Positions 1-5,729 of a DNA stretch of 5,729 nt are shown here, piece after piece. The stretch lies in assembly GCA_013152695.1 (NCBI GenBank), contig JAADFV010000171.1:1-5729 (forward strand), written 5' to 3'. A model generated the notes under the pieces. The model saw only the letters and a program-made list of their open reading frames with translations, was not told where the DNA came from and ran no database searches. The DNA is from Chloroflexota bacterium. Its GTDB lineage: Bacteria; Chloroflexota; Anaerolineae; J102. Numbering within the stretch: position 1 is the first letter of the stretch; every line of letters begins with the position of its first letter. The translations under genes were made by a program, and so were the position numbers.

Positions 1-60
1 CTCCCATTCTAACATAGCGACATCATTAGCAAAACAGGTGTATTTGTGGCGATACTGTAT

Positions 61-349
61 CCTAAGTACAAACACGTAAGTTGTGAGGGTTAATTGACGT
101 TATTTCCTAACAAATACGCCCTTCAACTGTCATTCTGAACGGCTTTTTAAGGTCAACAAACATCAAAGGGATGCGAATATCAACATGAAAAGGCCCATCG
201 TGGTGCCAATTCTAGTGAAGAATCTAGCTATTCATCTACCGCGAGACCCTTCACTAGCGTTTCGTGGCCATGTCAGTTGTGCATTCGACCCGTTCAGGGT
301 GACACATTGTGTTTTCTTATCCAACCAAACTTCTGTGTTTGTACTTAGG
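61..349. mobile_element. MITE-like element bounded by imperfect terminal inverted repeats
   Basis: Seen directly: CCTAAGTACAAACAC at 61-75 is repeated as a perfect reverse complement at 335-349. With two mismatches the match runs on to 61-82 against 328-349 (20 of 22 positions), and scattered pairing continues to about 93/317. Further inverted pairs lie inside at 128-141/291-304 and 212-220/249-257. Short ones also align between about 171-195 and 266-284 (ATGC/GCAT, CATG/CATG, GGCC/GGCC). The 289-bp unit has no convincing reading frame. Inference: a non-autonomous transposable element, or a composite of two palindromic elements, now diverged. I found no clear target-site duplication: the 8 bp on each side (53-60 and 350-357) do not match. 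No transposase is present, so no family can be assigned. The alternative is a long imperfect cruciform of other origin. Confidence 0.5.
128..304. repeat. Split dispersed palindromic repeat (TGTCATTCTGAACG type)
   Basis: TGTCATTCTGAACG (128-141) faces CGTTCAGGGTGACA (291-304). The arms are inverted with 12 of 14 matches, and both differences allow G-U wobble. Inside, CTAGTGAAG (212-220) is a perfect inverted partner of CTTCACTAG (249-257). From memory of such repeats, one intact unit would read as an outer arm running directly into the inner arm (TCTGAACG then AGTGAAGAATCT, and CCCTTCACT then CGTTCAGG). Here about 70 bp on the left (142-211) and 33 bp on the right (258-290) separate the two parts. 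This suggests a unit that was interrupted or rearranged, sitting inside the outer inverted repeats at 61-349. The similarity to known dispersed repeats is recalled, not searched. Confidence 0.5.
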
Positions 350-600
350 CTCTGGCTATGTTCTCGAAACCCTGGCAATACGACCTCCGGGAGGTGGTGG
401 CAAGATAGTCAGACCTTGCGGAAATTGCAACGTATCCTATAACCAATGTAATTTCTCGAGAATCACCAGTTCCGCCTGGCGACCCACCGCCATACACATT
501 TTCTGCGCGAATGGTCAATCTTGCTCGCGTCCATTATAATAGCAACCAGAATCACCTCCTCCGACCCACGTAATCAGGGCTTTCGTTAATTTGGCACGCC
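350..600. other. Gene-free upstream region with promoter
   Basis: No reading frame here looks like a real protein. The stretch holds a perfect 10-bp palindrome TTCTCGAGAA (453-462), about 50 bp upstream of the promoter described separately, which could be an operator half or chance. It also has a short GC-rich inverted repeat ACCTCC-G-GGAGGT (383-395), a small CCAG/CTGG stem (466-479), and the start of a leader stem-loop (572 onward). I looked for a tRNA-like cloverleaf and saw none. GTATCCTA at 432-439 repeats the 8 bp at 57-64 at the left end of the palindromic element, which may be coincidence. Confidence 0.5.
512..540 (+). promoter_or_regulatory. Sigma70-type promoter for the membrane protein/permease pair
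   Basis: A perfect -10 box TATAAT lies at 535-540. TGGTCA at 512-517 matches four of six positions of the TTGACA consensus, with an optimal 17-nt spacer. There is no TG extension of the -10. Transcription would begin near 547, giving a leader of about 100 nt before the preferred start codon at 649. No comparable promoter is visible in the 53-bp gap before the permease, so this one probably serves both genes. Confidence 0.6.
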
Positions 601-615
601 TTGAACGCCCTGATT
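572..615 (+). promoter_or_regulatory. Leader stem-loop upstream of the small membrane protein gene
   Basis: AATCAGGGC (572-580) pairs perfectly with GCCCTGATT (607-615). After one mismatch (581/606) the stem continues with TTC (582-584) against GAA (603-605), giving 12 of 13 paired positions around an 18-nt loop (585-602). No T-run follows on either strand, so this is not a simple intrinsic terminator. It lies inside the predicted mRNA leader, 20 nt before the ribosome binding site. It could stabilise the message, be a protein-binding operator in DNA, or take part in attenuation. It also buries the TTG at 601, which argues against that codon as the start. Confidence 0.5.
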
Positions 616-635
616 CCCTTAGAAAAATACATTCC

Positions 636-640
636 AGGAG
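636..640 (+). promoter_or_regulatory. Ribosome binding site that decides the GTG start at 649
   Basis: AGGAG at 636-640 is followed by an 8-nt spacer and then GTG at 649, in the frame of the small membrane protein. The longer candidate start, TTG at 601, has no Shine-Dalgarno-like sequence in front of it and sits in the leader stem-loop. The site therefore favours the shorter protein. Confidence 0.65.
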
Positions 641-648
641 ATTTGCAA

Positions 649-1086
649 GTGTTTGTGCTCATGATCATTCTCGCTGCTCTCTGCGCCATTGCCCTGATTG
701 TCGGCTTTGTCTGGATGCTGACCTCGATGGGGCAAACATACAAGGACTCGGGACCTCAGGTCGGCGCGGAAATGGCAGCAGAGCACATGGCAGATGGGCC
801 CGATCAGGAGGAAACTGTGATGCAAACAGCTGTATTCAAAGGCAAAGCGGTCAAGGTCGAACGGGAAGCCAGCATCAGTTTTCGGGACATATGGCGTTTG
901 GTAGAGGCTCGTGCCTGGCGAAAAGTCATCCCTGCGCTCTTGGCGATCGGGGGTATGTTAGGACTCTTTCTCTTTGGTTCTCTGGCGCTCTTTCTTGGCA
1001 TGGAAAACAAACTCCTGGGTGGGGCACTTGTGATCATGGCCCTTTACACCGTTGTACGTACACTTCTTTCCCTTGCCAGAGCATAA
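649..1086 (+). CDS. Uncharacterised small membrane protein (three predicted membrane segments)
   Basis: I do not recognise a family for this protein. From the GTG at 649 it is 145 residues; the TTG at 601 would give 161. The GTG is preferred because AGGAG lies 8 nt upstream. Seen in the sequence: a hydrophobic segment starting almost at the N-terminus (FVLMIILAALCAIALIVGF); a hydrophilic middle of about 65 residues that is first acidic (AAEHMADGPDQEE) and then basic; and two closely spaced hydrophobic segments at the C-terminus (about residues 92-116 and 120-142) separated by a short GMENK turn. There are no enzyme motifs. It ends 53 bp before the permease gene, with no terminator between, so co-transcription is likely. 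Inference only: a membrane accessory or regulatory partner of the permease. The holin-like size and layout are superficial. The gene is probably real, given promoter, RBS and alternating hydrophobic design, but its function is unknown. Confidence 0.75.
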   Translation: MFVLMIILAALCAIALIVGFVWMLTSMGQTYKDSGPQVGAEMAAEHMADGPDQEETVMQTAVFKGKAVKVEREASISFRDIWRLVEARAWRKVIPALLAIGGMLGLFLFGSLALFLGMENKLLGGALVIMALYTVVRTLLSLARA

Positions 1087-1139
1087 TTTCTTCTCCGACT
1101 CTGCGATCAACACACTCACACACCACAACATGGGGCTAA

Positions 1140-2942
1140 TTGATTGAGCCCTCAACAGCCATGACTCCGCAAGGTATTCTGGTTCTGACCATCCTCATAG
1201 CGACGGTCGTTCTTTTTGCTACGGAACGATTTCGCGTAGATTTTGTGGCCCTGGGCATGATGATTTTATTGATGGTGCTGGGCTTGGTGACGCCGGCCGA
1301 AGGTGTGGCAGGGTTTACCAATCCTGCGACGATCACCATCGCTGCCATGTTCGTCCTCAGTGCCGGCATCCAATACACAGGCGTGTTGGACAATATTGGG
1401 CAAATCATTGTGCGCTTTTCCCACCAAAATGAAATAGTCCTCACGCTAATCCTCATGCTCACGGTCGCTTTGCTCAGCGCTTTCATCCTCAACACTGCGG
1501 TGGTAGCAGTTTTCATTCCTGTCGTGATCCAAATTGCCAAACAGATGGGGATTGCTCCCTCCCGCTTACTGATGCCCCTCTCTTTCGCGGCGATGCTGGG
1601 GGGTACGATGACGCTGATCGGCACATCCACCAATCTTTTGGTGAGTAGCATCACGCAAGAAGCAGGACTCCCTGCTTTTAGCATGTTCGACTTTGCTCCT
1701 CTCGGCATCATCATCCTCATCGCCGGCGTTCTCTACCTCACCCTGATAGGGCGTCACCTCATTCCCGACCGCCCCGTCCAAGTTAGTCTGGTGGACAAAT
1801 ATGGCATTCGCGAATATCTTTCGGAAGTCGAAGTCTTACCAGATTCGCCCCTGGTGGGAAAACGCCTGGTTGATTCCGGGCTTATGGAGCGATTGGATAT
1901 CACGGTACTCGATATCCTGCGAGACGGCCGGGCAATTCGCTTGCCCTCGGCCTCCCGCCATATTCGCCCCGGCGATATTCTCCTGGTACGGGCCTCTCCC
2001 GAGCAACTACTGGCTGTACAAAAGACAGAAGGCCTGGCGATTTCACCGATCCGCAAACACATCGATGACCTTTTAGAAACACATGAAGGCATCGGTATGG
2101 CTGAGGTGGTCGTTTCAGCCAAATCATCGCTGATCGGTTATTCACTCAAAGAGTTGAATTTCCGGCAGCGATTTGGCGCCGTAGCAATCGGGATTCAGCG
2201 AGGGGGCATGCAACTCTACAGCAAACTCGGCCACGAGACGATTATGGCCGGTGACATGCTTCTTTTGGTAGGGGAAAAACAGGCTCTCCAGAAACTAGCC
2301 AAGAGCCCTGATTTCTTGCTGCTACTCGATATTCCTGTACCCAACCTGCGCCCCCATTCGCCCTGGGCTCTCATCATCATGTTGGGGGTTGTCCTCGCCA
2401 TTCTCTTCAACCTGTTACCGGTCATGGTCAGTGCTTTGCTGGGGGCTTTTCTCATGATCGTCAGCGGTGCCCTTACCCTGGATGAAGCTTATGCCGCTCT
2501 CGACAAACGTGTCTTGGTGATGCTGGGTGGCATCCTTCCCCTCGAAGCAGCCATGGAACATTCGGGGTTAGCATTATGGCTGGCAGAAGGAATGCTCTCC
2601 GTCTTAGGAGACAGCTCGCCTTGGGTGCTCATTGCCGCCTTTTATTTGCTATCGATGTTGCTTACGGAAGCCATGTCCAACCAGGCGACGGCCGTAGTCC
2701 TCACACCCCTGGCCATTTCCACCGCCCTCACCTTAGGTGCGAACCCTGTTCCCTTCATCATGGCCATCACCTTCGCCGCTTCTGCCAGTTTCATGACCCC
2801 CATCGGCTATCAAACCAACACCATGGTTTACAGTAGCGGCAAATATCACTTCTTCGATTTCACCCGCGTCGGCGCTCCCCTCAACCTCCTCCTCTGGGCC
2901 ATCTCCACCGTGGCCATCCCTTTGATCTGGCCGTTGTATTGA
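1140..2942 (+). CDS. SLC13/DASS family anion permease with two RCK_C (TrkA_C) domains
   Basis: Probable inner-membrane carrier of the divalent anion/Na+ symporter (ArsB/NhaD-like) superfamily, 600 residues, a usual length for the subclass with a regulatory insert. Membrane segments occupy about 10-205 and 405-600. Between them are two RCK_C-like domains, about 222-296 (LVGKRLVDSGL...RPGDILLV) and 318-388 (LIGYSLKELNF...AGDMLLLVG). The two repeated transport motifs are visible: LNT at 117-119 with IGTSTN at 160-165, and SNQAT at 513-517 with TPIGYQTN at 553-560. These correspond to the SNT and hairpin-tip sites that bind Na+ and substrate in VcINDY. Relatives with this domain order include sulfate carriers such as algal SLT1; the substrate here (sulfate, dicarboxylate or other) cannot be read from sequence. 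RCK_C domains elsewhere bind small ligands, for example c-di-AMP in KtrA, so ligand gating is plausible. The TTG at 1140 (GGGG at 1132-1135) is the longest start; ATG at 1161 gives 593 residues. Neither has a strong RBS. Confidence 0.9.
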   Translation: MIEPSTAMTPQGILVLTILIATVVLFATERFRVDFVALGMMILLMVLGLVTPAEGVAGFTNPATITIAAMFVLSAGIQYTGVLDNIGQIIVRFSHQNEIVLTLILMLTVALLSAFILNTAVVAVFIPVVIQIAKQMGIAPSRLLMPLSFAAMLGGTMTLIGTSTNLLVSSITQEAGLPAFSMFDFAPLGIIILIAGVLYLTLIGRHLIPDRPVQVSLVDKYGIREYLSEVEVLPDSPLVGKRLVDSGLMERLDITVLDILRDGRAIRLPSASRHIRPGDILLVRASPEQLLAVQKTEGLAISPIRKHIDDLLETHEGIGMAEVVVSAKSSLIGYSLKELNFRQRFGAVAIGIQRGGMQLYSKLGHETIMAGDMLLLVGEKQALQKLAKSPDFLLLLDIPVPNLRPHSPWALIIMLGVVLAILFNLLPVMVSALLGAFLMIVSGALTLDEAYAALDKRVLVMLGGILPLEAAMEHSGLALWLAEGMLSVLGDSSPWVLIAAFYLLSMLLTEAMSNQATAVVLTPLAISTALTLGANPVPFIMAITFAASASFMTPIGYQTNTMVYSSGKYHFFDFTRVGAPLNLLLWAISTVAIPLIWPLY

Positions 2943-2954
2943 GTGTAAATTATG

Positions 2955-2999
2955 GTATTGTCGGCGAGGTCCTTGGCAATGCACTTTGCTGACAAAATA
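2955..2999 (+). other. Weak stem-loop just after the permease gene
   Basis: TTGTCGGC (2958-2965) can pair with GCTGACAA (2988-2995), with one G-U wobble and a 22-nt loop. A few outer A/T pairs are possible with a bulge. No T-tract follows. It may add 3' end stability to the permease message ahead of the main terminator, or be chance. Confidence 0.25.
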
Positions 3000-3021
3000 G
3001 GTGAGAAGCACAGGCTTTTAT

Positions 3022-3072
3022 AAAAAAAGATGCACGTTCCTTCACCAGACGGGAACGTGCGTTAATTTTGTT
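3022..3072. terminator. Bidirectional intrinsic terminator between convergent genes
   Basis: GCACGTTCC (3032-3040) and GGAACGTGC (3052-3060) form a perfect 9-bp stem around an 11-nt loop. Read on the minus strand, coming from lon, the stem is followed after three bases by seven T's (complement of A 3022-3028), a classic Rho-independent terminator 25 nt past the lon stop codon. Read on the plus strand, it is followed by GTTAATTTTGTT, a weaker but usable T-rich tail for the permease transcript. Its place between two converging genes fits a shared terminator. Confidence 0.85.
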
Positions 3073-3084
3073 AAGAAGGCCCTC

Positions 3085-5622
3085 TCACAAAGCCAACTCA
3101 GGCTCGGGCTCGTCTTGGTGGGGTTCAGTTTCCGAGGAGGAAGTCTCAGTTTCGCTCTCAGGTTCCTCTTCGGCAGGGCGGAGGGCTGCCTCGATGACCT
3201 GCTCGATGCAATCGACAGGGACAAAGGTCATGGAGTTGCGTACATCTTCCGGTAATTCATCCAAATCAGCCTCGTTGCGGCTGGGGAGGATGACGGTCTT
3301 GAGGCCGGCACGATGCGCAGCCAGCACCTTTTGTTTGAGGCCACCGATGGGCAGGACCTGACCACGCAGGGTGATCTCGCCGGTCATGCCGACATCGGAG
3401 CGTACAGGCTGGCCTTTGAGCAGGCTGACAATGGCCGTAACCATGGTCACACCAGCACTGGGTCCATCTTTGGGGATGGCGCCGGCAGGGACATGGATAT
3501 GGAAGTTGGAATGTTCGAACAGGTCGGGGTCAAGACCAAGCTTTTCGGCATTGGCCTGCACCCAACTGAAGGCAATCCGTACCGATTCCTCCATCACATC
3601 GCCGAGCTGGCCTGTGGTGGTGAGCTGACCTTTGCCTTTCATCTTAGTTGCTTCCACGAAGAGCACATCACCGCCGACCGGTGTCCAGGCCAAACCAGTG
3701 GCCACACCCGGACGTTCTGTGCGCAAGGCCGCATCGAAGAAGTAGCGCTGCTTACCCAGGAATTCGCGTACACGCTCCGGGGTGATTTCCATAAACTCAA
3801 CTTCGTTGGCGGCAATCTGGACCGCTACTTTGCGGCAGACTTTGCCAATTTCACGCTCCAGGTTACGCACACCGGCCTCACGTGTGTAGTCGCGAATGAT
3901 GGTGCGAATGGCGTCTTCCGTAAAGACAATCTCATTCTTGCGCAGGCCGTTGGCCCGGCGCTGGCGGGGGATCAGATACCCCTCGGCGATGCGTAGCTTC
4001 TCGTATTCAGTGTAACCCTCGAGGGAGATGATCTCCATGCGGTCGCGCAGGGGCGCGGGAATGGTATCGAGGGTGTTAGCAGTGGTGATAAAGATCACGT
4101 CGCTCAAATCGAAATCGACGTCGAGATAATGATCGCGGAAGCTGTTGTTCTGCTGGGGATCAAGAACTTCGAGGAGGGCGGAGCTGGGATCGCCGCGCCA
4201 GTCCATGCCGATCTTATCCACCTCGTCGAGCATAAAGACGGGGTTGCGGGTGCCGGTGCGTTTGAGTGCCTGGATGATGCGACCGGGCATGGCGCCAATG
4301 TAAGTGCGCCGGTGACCACGGATTTCTGCTTCGTCGCGCATGCCACCCAGACTCATGCGGGTGAATTCGCGACCCAGGGCACGAGCAATACTCTTGCCTA
4401 AACTGGTCTTGCCCACACCGGGCGGACCCACAAAGCAGAGAATAGCGCCCATCGCTTCCTGTACTTCGCCTTCGAAGCCCTCAGCTTCCTCGATACCACG
4501 TTCTTGCACGAGCTTGCGTACGGCTAGAAACTCGAGGATACGATCCTTGACCTTCTGCAGATCGTAATGGTCTTCATCCAAGACCTTGCGGGCATGGGCG
4601 ATATCGAGGTTATCTTCGCTGAGCGTATTCCAGGGTAGATCGAGGAGCCAGTCGAGGTAGGTTTTGATCACGGAATGCTCGGCTGCTTGCGGGGGCATAC
4701 GCTCCAGGCGCTTGAGCTCACGCAGAGCTTCTTTTTCTGCCTCTTCTGGAAGATGAGCTTCGGCAATTTTACGTCGATATTCCTCAGCCTCCACCTCCTG
4801 TTCATCACTCTCACCCAGTTCTTTGCGGATGGCTTCCATCTGCTGGCGGAGGAAATAATCGCGTTGCGCCTTATTGAGTTCCTCCGAGGCTTCCTCCGCA
4901 ATTTTCTTGCGGATGGTAAGCACTTCCTTTTCGCGCATGAGATTGTTGATGAGCAAACGCATTTTCTCGTTGATTGAATCCGCCTCGAGAATACGCTGCT
5001 CTTCTTCGAGATCCATGCGCAGGTTTGCGGCGACAATGTAAACGAGCTGGCGATTGTCTTTGACCTGCTCCAAGAAGGCTACTGCCCCCTCTGGAATGTT
5101 CGGTAGCAGTTCCGCCACCTCGGTGCTCAGTTCGAGCAAGCTTTGGCGTAGGGCTTCGGCTTCGATGTCTTCTTCGATGATTTCGGGAGCCCGACGCACA
5201 CGCGCGCGCAGATAGGGTTCCGCCGGCAGCCATTCCTCGATCCGCATACGATCTAAGCCCTGGACGATGACCTGCAAGCCGCCATCGTCTGTACGCATAA
5301 CTTTATGAATGAGGGCAATGACGCCGGTGTCGTAGATTTCATCAGGCCCCGGCTCTTCGATTTCGGGGTCTTTCATGGCCACCAGGCCAATGATTCGGGC
5401 ACCGGCCATGGCGTCTTCGATCAGCTTGACTGATCGGGGAATGCCCACCGCCAGGGGAATGACAGCCATGGGCAGGGCAACGATATTGCGCAAAGGCAAA
5501 ATCGGTAATCCATCTTTGATGAGTTCGTCTATCTTATCATTATCGTAATCGGATTGCTGTGATCCAAATAAATCTCGAAACATATCAACCTCAGCGAGTT
5601 GGGAAAAATCATTATGATGCAT
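3085..5622 (-). CDS. lon: ATP-dependent Lon protease (LonA, S16 family)
   Basis: Cytoplasmic AAA+ protease, expected to form a hexamer that unfolds and degrades damaged and regulatory proteins. It is 845 residues from the preferred ATG at 5622. Residues here use that start; add 20 for the longest frame (TTG at 5682). The N-terminal substrate-binding domain starts with LPILPLRNIVALP (about 39-51) and runs to about 200. A helical/coiled region with DYFLRQQMEAIRKELGE (about 255-271) follows. AAA+ module: Walker A GPPGVGKT (399-406, K405), Walker B VFMLDEVDK (D466, E467), sensor-1 N516, arginine finger R528 in LRDRME, sensor-2 R586 in GVRNLER. Protease domain: nucleophile S722 in PKDGPSAG and K765 in GGLKQKVLAAH, the Ser-Lys dyad. 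All key residues are present, so the enzyme should be active. The last ~30 residues form an unusual acidic tail rich in Glu, Ser and Pro, ending ELAL. ATG 5622 has AAGGAG 11 nt upstream; ATG 5679 and ATG 5583 (GAGG, 5-nt spacing) are alternatives. I saw no CIRCE heat-shock operator in the 107 bp upstream that are visible. Confidence 0.97.
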   Translation of the reverse strand: MHHNDFSQLAEVDMFRDLFGSQQSDYDNDKIDELIKDGLPILPLRNIVALPMAVIPLAVGIPRSVKLIEDAMAGARIIGLVAMKDPEIEEPGPDEIYDTGVIALIHKVMRTDDGGLQVIVQGLDRMRIEEWLPAEPYLRARVRRAPEIIEEDIEAEALRQSLLELSTEVAELLPNIPEGAVAFLEQVKDNRQLVYIVAANLRMDLEEEQRILEADSINEKMRLLINNLMREKEVLTIRKKIAEEASEELNKAQRDYFLRQQMEAIRKELGESDEQEVEAEEYRRKIAEAHLPEEAEKEALRELKRLERMPPQAAEHSVIKTYLDWLLDLPWNTLSEDNLDIAHARKVLDEDHYDLQKVKDRILEFLAVRKLVQERGIEEAEGFEGEVQEAMGAILCFVGPPGVGKTSLGKSIARALGREFTRMSLGGMRDEAEIRGHRRTYIGAMPGRIIQALKRTGTRNPVFMLDEVDKIGMDWRGDPSSALLEVLDPQQNNSFRDHYLDVDFDLSDVIFITTANTLDTIPAPLRDRMEIISLEGYTEYEKLRIAEGYLIPRQRRANGLRKNEIVFTEDAIRTIIRDYTREAGVRNLEREIGKVCRKVAVQIAANEVEFMEITPERVREFLGKQRYFFDAALRTERPGVATGLAWTPVGGDVLFVEATKMKGKGQLTTTGQLGDVMEESVRIAFSWVQANAEKLGLDPDLFEHSNFHIHVPAGAIPKDGPSAGVTMVTAIVSLLKGQPVRSDVGMTGEITLRGQVLPIGGLKQKVLAAHRAGLKTVILPSRNEADLDELPEDVRNSMTFVPVDCIEQVIEAALRPAEEEPESETETSSSETEPHQDEPEPELAL

Positions 5623-5633
5623 AGGGGCTAGCT

Positions 5634-5639
5634 CTCCTT
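5634..5639 (-). promoter_or_regulatory. Ribosome binding site for lon
   Basis: On the minus strand AAGGAG ends 11 nt before the ATG at 5622. It is the best Shine-Dalgarno match near the 5' end of lon, although the spacing is slightly long. The upstream candidates (TTG 5682 and ATG 5679) have only TAGGG with almost no spacer. The site therefore favours an 845-residue Lon. Confidence 0.55.
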
Positions 5640-5729
5640 GATTGATTCGTTGCAAACGATAGTGATAGGAGATAGTCATCAACCCTAGTTTCTATTGAAG
5701 CGCAGAAGGATATATCAATCATCAGAAGT

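Noticed and set aside
53..357. Target-site duplication flanking the palindromic element
   Set aside because: The flanking bases TACTGTAT (53-60) and CTCTGGCT (350-357) do not match, so no duplication can be claimed.
185..539. Two overlapping plus-strand open frames (85 and 76 codons) in the upstream region
   Set aside because: They run through the inverted-repeat element, have no good ribosome binding site and encode low-quality, Cys/Trp-rich sequence typical of translated repeats (for example FRVTHCV from the GTTCAGGGTGACACA arm).
649..1086. Phage holin
   Set aside because: Size and hydrophobic segments are loosely compatible, but there is no endolysin or phage gene nearby and the partner is a metabolic transporter.
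591..1139. A 182-codon plus-strand frame overlapping the small membrane protein gene
   Set aside because: It is a +2 shadow frame rich in Arg, Ser, His and Cys with no membrane pattern or RBS. The other frame has a promoter, an RBS and clear membrane segments.
1136..1720. A 194-codon minus-strand frame opposite the permease
   Set aside because: It is the antisense of a conserved membrane region. The composition is Met/Arg/Thr-rich and no family features are seen.
3313..3996. A 227-codon plus-strand frame opposite lon
   Set aside because: It lies entirely antisense to the conserved AAA+ and protease regions of Lon and shows no domain of its own; long antisense frames are common opposite genes with this codon usage.
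4668..5233. Minus-strand frames of 120-122 codons inside lon
   Set aside because: They are out-of-frame shadows of the same strand, Ser/Arg/Lys-rich, with no independent start signal.
5639..5721. Inverted repeat TGATTGAT (5639-5646) / ATCAATCA (5714-5721) in the lon leader as an operator
   Set aside because: It is only 8 bp, low in complexity and separated by 67 bp. It does not resemble CIRCE or another heat-shock operator I know.

Overview
The window looks like chromosomal DNA from a free-living bacterium of moderate G+C. It holds three credible protein genes and one unusual gene-free stretch. A loose guess is Chloroflexota (Anaerolineae-like). The support is the style of the Lon protein and, at 128-304, remnants of a dispersed palindrome with the core TGTCATTCTGAACG / CGTTCAGGGTGACA, a type I recall as common in Chloroflexota and several other phyla. 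This is an impression, not a placement. I saw no rRNA, tRNA, CRISPR array, phage gene or intact transposase.

Layout. Positions 1-600 carry no convincing gene. Instead, 61-349 is a set of roughly concentric inverted repeats. The outer arms match at 20 of 22 positions (61-82 with 328-349), a palindrome of a different type lies inside (128-141 with 291-304), and there is an inner 9-bp pair (212-220 with 249-257). It reads like a decayed non-autonomous (MITE-like) element or a nested pair of them. After it come a good sigma70-type promoter (TGGTCA, 17 nt, TATAAT; 512-540), a strong leader stem-loop (572-615) and a ribosome binding site (636-640). The promoter faces two closely spaced plus-strand genes: a small uncharacterised membrane protein (649-1086) and an SLC13/DASS-type anion permease with two central RCK_C (TrkA_C) domains (1140-2942). 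On the minus strand, converging on them, is a complete LonA ATP-dependent protease gene (3085-5622, or to 5682 with the longest start). A hairpin at 3032-3060, with a T-tract on the minus-strand side and a weaker T-rich tail on the plus side, separates the two transcription units and probably terminates both.

How the parts may work together. The membrane protein and the permease are 53 bp apart, with no promoter or terminator seen between them, so they are probably co-transcribed. The small protein could be an accessory factor of the permease, but nothing in its sequence proves this. Lon is a general quality-control protease and its position here is probably unrelated to the permease. The coding part is ordinary. 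The parts most worth a second look are the nested palindromic element, the leader hairpin and the unknown membrane protein.
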